From Deltaproteobacteria bacterium (GTDB taxonomy: Bacteria > Myxococcota_A > UBA9160 > SZUA-336): a DNA stretch of 64,000 nucleotides. This document shows positions 58,365 through 64,000 of this stretch, piece by piece. The position numbers and the translations under genes were made by a program. The stretch covers positions 1 to 64,000 of the forward strand of contig JAJDAJ010000029.1 of NCBI GenBank assembly GCA_029261925.1, given 5' to 3'. Within the stretch, counting starts at the first letter, position 1. Each line of letters opens with the position of its first letter. The notes beneath the pieces were generated by a model. The model was not told the DNA's origin. It was given only the letters and a program-made list of their open reading frames with translations, and made no database searches.

Positions 58365-59218
58365 CGGTCCAGCACCCGGGCGAGCAGCGAGAGGCAGAGG
58401 GTGCCGAGCGCGAACGTCGTCAGCCCGAAGCTCTCGTGCAGGAGGCCCTGCGCGTACTCGATGCCGTGCCGAGAGACCAGCGCGACGGTGACCACGATGC
58501 GCACCACGTTGCCGGCGATCGCCAGCGGTACCACGGCCCCGATGATCACCAGGCGGCGCCAGATGCCCCTGCACAGGAAGTACGCGATCACCGCGCTCAG
58601 CGGCAGCAGCGTGATGATCGAGGCCAGTCCGCTGCAGGCGTCGGCGACGAAGAGCTCGTGGCCGGGGAGCAGGACCTGGTTGCCGCTTGCCGCCACCGTG
58701 TAGTCGAGCGCGCGCAGCACCGAGACCGAGAGGTCGGTCACCAGGAGCTTCAGGCGGAACAGCAGCTCGGTCGTGAGGAAGCGGGGAGGGGGCGTCATCA
58801 GCGCCAGGAACGCGATCGGTACGAAGCTCGCGCGCGCGAGCCGCACGCCGGCCAGCGCGTACGCGGTGGCGAGCAGCACCGCCGGGATCAGCATGCCGGC
58901 CACGAAGCCGGTCGAGCCGAGCACGGCCAGCACCATCGCTGCCGAGGTCGCGAGCACGACCAGCGCGCCGTGCCGCGCGGGCTCGCCCTCGCGCAGGGCG
59001 TCGCGGAGCGCGGCGCGCTGGCTGAACAGCAGGAACAGCGAGACCAGCGGGATCAGGTAGCCGTGGCCCATGAACCGCGCGTCGGTCCAGAGGGCGGGCA
59101 GGCTGGCCGTCGCCGGTACGCAGATCCCGAGGGCCGCGCCGACGCAGAGTGCGCGGAGCGTCCACTCCGCCGGCCCCGCGGGCGCGGGCGTGGGCAGGTG
59201 CTGTGCGGTCCCGGCCAC
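58361..59218 (-). CDS. Exosortase (EpsH/XrtA-like transpeptidase family)
   Basis: 285 residues from GTG at 59218-59216. Seven to eight membrane helices. The catalytic triad of the family is present: Cys195 in VADACSGLASI, Arg240 in AIAGNVVRIVVT, His261 in LLHESFG. Exosortases cleave and sort PEP-CTERM-type proteins at the inner membrane and are nearly always linked to EPS genes. It is followed by overlapping epsI and preceded, 5 nt away, by the sugar transferase gene. No protein in this window has a clear PEP-CTERM tail, so its substrates must be encoded elsewhere or be atypical. Confidence 0.93.
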   Translation of the reverse strand: MAGTAQHLPTPAPAGPAEWTLRALCVGAALGICVPATASLPALWTDARFMGHGYLIPLVSLFLLFSQRAALRDALREGEPARHGALVVLATSAAMVLAVLGSTGFVAGMLIPAVLLATAYALAGVRLARASFVPIAFLALMTPPPRFLTTELLFRLKLLVTDLSVSVLRALDYTVAASGNQVLLPGHELFVADACSGLASIITLLPLSAVIAYFLCRGIWRRLVIIGAVVPLAIAGNVVRIVVTVALVSRHGIEYAQGLLHESFGLTTFALGTLCLSLLARVLDR

Positions 59219-59223
59219 GCCGC

Positions 59224-60222
59224 TCAGCTGGCCCCGCGCCCCTTCAGCACGGCGGGAACCGTCTCCAGCAGGATCAGCAGGTCGAGCGTCAGGCTCCAGC
59301 GCTGCATGTACTCGAGGTCGAGCCGGACCCAGTCCTCGAAGCCGATCTGGTTGCGGCCGGAGACCTGCCACAGGCAGGTCAATCCCGGCCGCATCGCCAG
59401 CCGACCCCTGTGGTCGGCCTGGTAGCGCGTGACCTCGCGGGCGAGCGGCGGGCGGGGCCCCACCAGGCTCATCTCGCCGCGCAGCACGTTGAGCAGCTGC
59501 GGGAGCTCGTCGATCGAGTAGCGGCGCAGGATCGAGCCGACCCAGGTCACGCGCGGGTCGTCGGTGACCTTGAAGACCGGACCGGTCTGCTCGTTGAGGG
59601 CCGCGACCTCTTCGAGCCGGTCCTCGGCGTCCACCGACATGGTGCGGAACTTGTACATGTCGAACGGCTCGCCGTGCAGGCCCAGCCGCTCCTGCCGGAA
59701 GAGCACCGGGCCGCGACTGTCGAGCTTGATCGCCACGCTCGAGAGTACCCAGAGCGGGGCGGTGAACAGCAGGCCCAGGGACGCACCGACGATGTCGATC
59801 AGGCGCTTGACCGCCAGGGCCAGGCGCGGCCGGCGCTGCACGCCCAGGGTGACCGCCGCGTACCCGGGCACGTCGCCCGGGCGGGCCACGGTCGCGCGCG
59901 TGTCGTACAGGTCCACGGGGATCGTCAGGTCGAGCCCGAGCACCTCGCACAGGCCGAAGGTGTTGGAGGTGGTCTCTCCGAGCAGCTCGCTGCGGGGCAG
60001 CGCGAGCACCAGCTCCGAGACCGCACGGCTGCACGCGATCTCGCGCAGGTCGGAGAGCTTTCCGAGGTAGGCGTCGCCGATGCGCTCCAGGTCCTCGTGC
60101 CGCGGCGTGTCGTCGACGTAGCCCACGATCTCCGCGCGGTCGGACAGGGCCGCGGCGATCGCGCGCGCGCGAGCTCCCGTGCCCGCCAGGATCACGTGCC
60201 GGCTGGCTCGACGCCCGGGCAT
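59224..60222 (-). CDS. Undecaprenyl-phosphate sugar phosphotransferase (WcaJ/EpsE-like) lacking N-terminal helices
   Basis: 332 residues from ATG at 60222-60220. The C-terminal catalytic domain is complete: one membrane re-entrant helix (RLIDIVGASLGLLFTAPLWV), GPVLFRQERLG, MYKFRTM, DELPQLLNVLRGEMSLVGPRP and PGLTCLWQVSGR. It starts EPS synthesis by moving a hexose-1-phosphate to undecaprenyl phosphate. The first 130 residues form the Rossmann-like CoA-binding_3 domain (HVILAGTGARARAIA). The usual four-helix N-terminal membrane domain is missing, making it shorter than the normal 460-500 residues. It starts 1 nt after the wzc stop. Confidence 0.93.
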   Translation of the reverse strand: MPGRRASRHVILAGTGARARAIAAALSDRAEIVGYVDDTPRHEDLERIGDAYLGKLSDLREIACSRAVSELVLALPRSELLGETTSNTFGLCEVLGLDLTIPVDLYDTRATVARPGDVPGYAAVTLGVQRRPRLALAVKRLIDIVGASLGLLFTAPLWVLSSVAIKLDSRGPVLFRQERLGLHGEPFDMYKFRTMSVDAEDRLEEVAALNEQTGPVFKVTDDPRVTWVGSILRRYSIDELPQLLNVLRGEMSLVGPRPPLAREVTRYQADHRGRLAMRPGLTCLWQVSGRNQIGFEDWVRLDLEYMQRWSLTLDLLILLETVPAVLKGRGAS

Positions 60223-60223
60223 C

Positions 60224-62365
60224 TCAGCGGCGCCTTCGCCCGATGGGGATGCCCAGGATCCGGCTCCGGCGGCCGGACGAGATGTAGGGCGAGCTCAGGT
60301 AGCTCGGGTAGGCGTGGCGGTCGCTCTGCATGACCTGGGTGGCGATCAGCCCGAGCACGCGTGCACCGGCTCGCCGCAGGTCGTGGGCGATGTCGTCCAG
60401 GGCCCGCCGGCCCACGGCCCCGGGGCGGTTGACCAGTGCCACCGCGTCGACGGATGCGGACAGCAGCAGGCTGTCGGAGACGGCCAGGAGAACCGGCGAG
60501 TCCACGATCACGACGTCGTACTGCTGGGACAGCTCCTCGAGCAGCGCTCCCATCGCGCGCTCGCTGAGCAGATCGGTCGGGTTGTCGGGGATCTCGCCGC
60601 TGGTGATCACGTCGGCACCGAAGGTGCGCGGGTGCTGGATCACGTCGGCGGCCTTCTCGCGTCCGCGGAGGACCTCCGAGAGCCCGGGGCTGCGCGGCAG
60701 CCCGACGATCCGGTCGACCTGGGGGCGGCGCATGTCGGCGTCGAGCAGGAGCGTCTTGCGCCCGATGCTCGCGATGCTGGCCGCCAGGAAGGTGGCGGTG
60801 GTGGTCTTGCCCTCGCCCGACACCGCGCTGGCGATCAGCAGGGTCTTGATGTCCTGGTCGAGACCCATGTAGAGCAGGGAGGTGCGCAGCTTGCGCATGC
60901 TCTCGCCCAGCGGCGTGGTGTACTCCAGCGCCGCCCGCGGCGTTCTCACGGCGTCGGGATCCACCGCGGGGATCTTGGCCAGCAGGTCGGTGCCCAGCGC
61001 CGCGGCGGCGCCGTTGGGGTCGTACTCGGCCTGGTCGGCCATCTCGGTCAGGAGCGCGACGCCGAAGCCCCCGCCCAGGGCGAGGCCCAGGCCCAGCAGG
61101 AGCCACTTCAGGCGCGCACTGGACGTCTTCATCGGCAGCAGGGCGTAGTCCAGCACACGCGCGCCGCCGCTCTCCTGCGAGGCCGTGAGGACGGTGGAGC
61201 TGATGCGCTGCTGGATGGTGCTCAGCAGGTCCTGGTCGAGCTCGAGCTCGCGCGACATGCGGTGGTACTGGGCAATCTGGCGCGACTGGTCGGTCGTGTC
61301 GGTGCTGTCCCCGGCTCCGAGCTGCTTCTCGAGCGAGTCGACGCGCGCCTGCAGGATGAGCCGCTGCGAGCGCAGGCGATCGTGCTCTCGCGCGTGCTCG
61401 AGGGCCAGCGGGTTGCTCTGGCGGGCGGCGGGCGGCTGCTCCGTGATCATGCGGTCCAGATCCTCGAGCGCGCGCTCGAGACGGCGGAGCTCGGGATGGC
61501 TCGGCGTGAGCAGCAGGCGCGCGTCGTTGAGCTCACGCTCGAGCACGGCTCGCTTGGCGGTGAGGACGTTCTCGACCGCAGGCTGCTGGATCTGCGCCAG
61601 GCTCGGGCGCAGCTCGGCCAGGCGCTGGTCGGTCGCCAGCAGCTCCGCCCGCAACGACTGGAGCCGTGCCAGCTGCTCACGGGCCTCGGAGCCCTCGCCA
61701 TCACTGCTCGTCGGGCCCTCGGCGGTCACGATCGGGCCGAGCTCCTCGGCCAGCCCGCTCACGGCCGCCTGCTGCCGCAGGATCTGCTCGCGCAGCTCGG
61801 CCGAGCGCGTGCGCAGCCACGACAGGGCCTGCCGGGACGCGGCGTGGCGCCGGTCGCGCTCGAACTGCACGTAGCTATCGGCGATGGTGTTGGCCAGCGC
61901 CGTCGCGCGTCCCGGGTCGCGGTCGCTGATGGAGATCTTGATCACGCTGCCCGCACCGGCGTCCTCGATCGAGATTCGCCCCCGCAGCGCCTCGATGGCG
62001 AGCTGGCGCTTCAGCTCCGGAGACGGCTCGGAAGCGGGCGTCCTGCCCAGCAGCTCCGAGATGCGCGTCCCGATCCGGTCGAAGAGGCCCGGCTCGCTCG
62101 GGGGTGGCGGTGGGCTACGGTCGACCGCCACGCCGAGCACGCGGTTCGAGAGGATCACGGCGTTCACGCCGGCGATCGACTGCCTGCGGTCGACGAACTG
62201 CTGCTCCGGCACGACCTCGGCTCCGAACTTCAGCACCTCGGGTGCCCGCTCGATCGAGATGGTCGCGGACGCGTCGTAGCTCGGGTTGGCGAGGAGCGCC
62301 GGGAGCAGGGCCGGGCCGATCAGCAGGCCGGCGACGAGCAGGAAAACCGGGAGGCGCCTCTGCAC
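60224..62365 (-). CDS. Wzc-type polysaccharide co-polymerase fused to tyrosine autokinase
   Basis: 713 residues from the first standard start, GTG at 62365-62363. The frame continues upstream with good coding character to a probable ATT start at 62443 (739 residues). Two membrane helices (near 7-27 and 424-445) bracket a long coiled-coil periplasmic domain (GNVR family; RLYFP-like region). The cytoplasmic BY-kinase has Walker A SAVSGEGKTTTA, A' LLLDADMRRP and Walker B VVIVDSPV. The tail holds a short tyrosine cluster, YPSYLSSPYISS, the likely autophosphorylation site. It controls chain length and export and heads the operon with the sugar transferase, exosortase and EpsI genes. Confidence 0.94.
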   Translation of the reverse strand: MQRRLPVFLLVAGLLIGPALLPALLANPSYDASATISIERAPEVLKFGAEVVPEQQFVDRRQSIAGVNAVILSNRVLGVAVDRSPPPPPSEPGLFDRIGTRISELLGRTPASEPSPELKRQLAIEALRGRISIEDAGAGSVIKISISDRDPGRATALANTIADSYVQFERDRRHAASRQALSWLRTRSAELREQILRQQAAVSGLAEELGPIVTAEGPTSSDGEGSEAREQLARLQSLRAELLATDQRLAELRPSLAQIQQPAVENVLTAKRAVLERELNDARLLLTPSHPELRRLERALEDLDRMITEQPPAARQSNPLALEHAREHDRLRSQRLILQARVDSLEKQLGAGDSTDTTDQSRQIAQYHRMSRELELDQDLLSTIQQRISSTVLTASQESGGARVLDYALLPMKTSSARLKWLLLGLGLALGGGFGVALLTEMADQAEYDPNGAAAALGTDLLAKIPAVDPDAVRTPRAALEYTTPLGESMRKLRTSLLYMGLDQDIKTLLIASAVSGEGKTTTATFLAASIASIGRKTLLLDADMRRPQVDRIVGLPRSPGLSEVLRGREKAADVIQHPRTFGADVITSGEIPDNPTDLLSERAMGALLEELSQQYDVVIVDSPVLLAVSDSLLLSASVDAVALVNRPGAVGRRALDDIAHDLRRAGARVLGLIATQVMQSDRHAYPSYLSSPYISSGRRSRILGIPIGRRRR

Positions 62366-62479
62366 CGCGGCGAGCAGCGCGTCGAGATCCAGCGCCGGCC
62401 CGCCCTCGTCCGGCAGATCGAAGTCATTGAGTTCGGTGGGAATCTCGGTTTCCTCGTGGGCGGGACTTGGGCTGCTCGG

Positions 62480-62485
62480 AGTATA
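62480..62485 (-). promoter_or_regulatory. Putative -10 box of the wzc-exosortase operon
   Basis: TATACT on the minus strand, 36 nt upstream of the ATT codon proposed as the wzc start. A GAGGAA ribosome-binding sequence (62455-62450) lies 6 nt before that ATT. No good -35 is present at 17 bp, so the site may depend on an activator. Confidence 0.45.
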
Positions 62486-62539
62486 GGCCAGACGAACGCG
62501 GACGAACCGCTGGCAGGCGCGCTCCAGCGCGAGGGTAGG

Positions 62540-63006
62540 TCACCCCTGCAAATCCGTTCGTTGCCGCGTCGCGGGCGGAAAGTGGATGCCAGTCAAGCAG
62601 TGGCGTGCGCTCCGGAGTCGTGGCGTTCGAGGGTCGGCCCCCTGCATGCCGACCGCAACCGTCAGGCAGATCGGTCCGACAGCGGGGCAGCTTGGGGGCA
62701 TCCTTCACGCAATCGGGGGCATCTGCCCGGGGCTGAAGGCCCCGGGCAGACGGGTCGATCTGCCTGCGGACAGGTGGACTCCCTGTCGCCAGCGGCATGC
62801 CGTATGCCCGATAATCCCGTGCAGGGGTGCACACTCACCCCGCGCCTCCTCGCAGGGACTCCCGTGCTCGCAAGTGGGCTCCGGCCGGGAGATCGCCCGG
62901 GAGCGCCAGCCGCTCCTGGCGTGAGGGGCGGCGGTCGGTCATGCGTGTCCCGCGGGGTCTTCCCCGGGACGGCGGGAAATGGGCGCAGCAGCAGGGAGAA
63001 CGGGCA
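62540..63006. promoter_or_regulatory. Divergent wzc-ACP region with nested inverted repeats
   Basis: About 467 bp without a supported gene. A perfect 12-bp hairpin (62722-62733/62739-62750, loop TGAAG) is enclosed by an 11-bp perfect inverted repeat (62663-62673/62756-62766). A 9-bp direct repeat GGGGGCATC lies between the arms (about 62694 and 62715). Another imperfect hairpin (62947-62970) precedes the ACP gene. The arrangement could be a structured leader RNA or a set of operator sites for the divergent genes. It matches no riboswitch I know. Confidence 0.45.
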
Positions 63007-63261
63007 ATGGCAGATCATTCGACCGCCGAGACGGTCAAGCAGTTCGTGCTCTCGGAGTTCCTTCCCGGTGAGCGGCCCGACCGGATCGATGCCGACACCG
63101 AGCTGCTGACCAGCGGTGTGCTCGACTCGCTCGCTATCCTGAAGCTCGTGTCCTTCCTCGAGGAGACCTACGGGATAGAGATCGCCGCGCACGAGGCGGA
63201 CGAGGAGCACATGAACACCATCGCGTCGATCTGCTCGCTGGTGGAATCGAAGCGCGCCTAG
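63007..63261 (+). CDS. Stand-alone acyl carrier protein
   Basis: 84 residues from ATG 63007, preceded by AGGGAGAA. The phosphopantetheine attachment serine lies in GVLDSLAILKLVSFLEE, where the family normally has DSL. Helix 3 and the final helix (TIASICSLVESKRA) complete a normal-length four-helix ACP. It is followed 4 nt later by an adenylate-forming ligase, a pairing seen in exosortase/EPS loci where the ligase loads an acyl or aminoacyl group onto the ACP. It probably serves decoration of the polysaccharide rather than general fatty acid synthesis. Confidence 0.9.
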   Translation: MADHSTAETVKQFVLSEFLPGERPDRIDADTELLTSGVLDSLAILKLVSFLEETYGIEIAAHEADEEHMNTIASICSLVESKRA

Positions 63262-63265
63262 CCCG

Positions 63266-64000
63266 ATGCTTCACGCGTACCTGGAGGGGGTGGCCGCGAC
63301 TCACGCCGATCGCGTCGCGGTGATCGAGGCGAGTGGAGCGCAGATCTCCTACGGTGCCCTCGATGCCCTGGCGGGGCGCGTCAGGGATCGCCTGGTGGCG
63401 GCGGGAGTGAGGCCCGGCGACAGGGTCGGCATCTGCATTCGCAAGAGCATCGACGCGCTGGCATCGATCTTCGGCATCCTGAAGGCGGGCGCCGCCTACG
63501 TGCCGGTCGACCCGATCGGACCTCCCGCCCGCAGCGGATTCATGCTGGCCGACTGCGGGATCCGCGCCCTCCTGGTCGAGGAGGGCAGCGCTGCGGCGCT
63601 GCTGGGCGAGGTCCGGAGTCGAGGCGGCGTGCCCGAGGCGCTCGTCGTGTCTGGCGCCGGCGCCGGCGCCGGGCTGGAGCGCATGCTCGACGCGTGCGGC
63701 GCCGCTGCTGCGGTCCCGTCCGCCGAGGTCGACGACGCGGCTCTGGCCTACATCCTCTACACCTCTGGATCGACCGGTGTGCCCAAGGGGGTGATGCTCT
63801 CGCACGGCAACGCACAGGCCTTCGTCGAGTGGGCCGTGCGGGAGTTCGAGCCCGCGCCGGACGACCGGTTCTCCTCGCACGCACCGTTCCACTTCGACCT
63901 GTCGATTCTCGACATCTACGTTCCGATCGCCGCCGGAGCCGCGCTCGTGCTCGTTCCGGAAGACGTCGGCAAGGATCCGACCCGGCTGTCGGAGCTGATC
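63266..64000 (+). CDS. Adenylate-forming ligase / adenylation-domain protein (partial)
   Basis: 245 residues from ATG 63266; the frame is open at the window edge. It begins MLHAYLEGVAATHADRVAVI like NRPS adenylation domains and exosortase-A-associated AMP-ligases. The ATP-binding P-loop YTSGSTGVPKGVMLSH is clear, followed by FHFDLSILDIYVPIAAGA, the A4/A5 region. It should activate a carboxylic or amino acid as the adenylate and load the ACP encoded 4 nt upstream. The amino-acid-type FDLS start of the pocket hints at an amino acid, but the rest of the selectivity code is beyond the window. Confidence 0.88.
   Translation, partial: MLHAYLEGVAATHADRVAVIEASGAQISYGALDALAGRVRDRLVAAGVRPGDRVGICIRKSIDALASIFGILKAGAAYVPVDPIGPPARSGFMLADCGIRALLVEEGSAAALLGEVRSRGGVPEALVVSGAGAGAGLERMLDACGAAAAVPSAEVDDAALAYILYTSGSTGVPKGVMLSHGNAQAFVEWAVREFEPAPDDRFSSHAPFHFDLSILDIYVPIAAGAALVLVPEDVGKDPTRLSELI

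Overview
The window is one continuous chromosomal stretch from a very GC-rich Gram-negative bacterium. Third codon positions are almost all G or C, so long spurious antisense frames are everywhere. The start holds the conserved bacterial block rimP-nusA-infB-ylxP-rbfA-truB-rpsO-pnp. Together with an exosortase/EpsI pair, Wzc, CotH/VTC proteins and a hybrid NRPS-PKS, this best suits a former deltaproteobacterium (Myxococcota, Binatota or a relative). That placement is inferred from gene content and style; no rRNA gene is present.

Region 1 (1-13.4 kb) is housekeeping. It carries translation and RNA metabolism (3' end of rimP, nusA, infB, DUF503/ylxP, rbfA, truB, rpsO, pnp), an M16 protease, dut, cdsA and purB. 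A polyprenyl-phosphate-type family 2 glycosyltransferase sits between truB and rpsO. A strong hairpin lies in the rpsO-pnp gap, where enterobacteria autoregulate pnp.

Region 2 (13.4-45.5 kb) is a large envelope/exopolysaccharide island. It has a UDP-glucuronate decarboxylase-like SDR, a WecG/TagA transferase, an APH-fold kinase, two SGNH hydrolases and a DUF4956 + CotH/beta-helix + VTC trio. It also has a Wzy-like polymerase/ligase, a Wzx-like flippase, four further glycosyltransferases, two NodB deacetylases, a carbamoyltransferase with an unknown 118-aa partner, and a secreted glycosidase-like protein. Three tandem genes share a new-looking N-terminal region of about 350 residues. The third encodes a 1943-residue secreted protein with eight PKD-like repeats and three copies of a 220-residue module.

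Region 3 (45.5-56.6 kb, minus strand) is a compact two-gene assembly line. The NRPS is formyltransferase / half-condensation / adenylation with an inserted luciferase-like monooxygenase / PCP, and its adenylation pocket reads like a glycine code. A KS-AT-KR-DH-ACP-TE polyketide synthase follows after 3 nt. The two proteins appear able to make and release a small N-formylated, oxidised, once-extended product. This is the most exciting system in the window.

Region 4 (57-64 kb) starts with pgsA and tRNA-Gly(GCC). A minus-strand operon follows: Wzc-type co-polymerase/tyrosine kinase, sugar-phosphate transferase, exosortase, EpsI. The epsI frame ends inside the antisense of the tRNA gene. The wzc frame continues upstream of its first GTG to a plausible AUU start with its own Shine-Dalgarno and -10 box. 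Diverging from wzc are a free acyl carrier protein and an adenylate-forming ligase that runs off the window, behind a leader of nested inverted repeats. The likely theme is initiation, polymerisation, export, decoration (carbamoyl, acyl/aminoacyl, deacetylation) and surface attachment of an exopolysaccharide, with a small-molecule locus embedded beside it.
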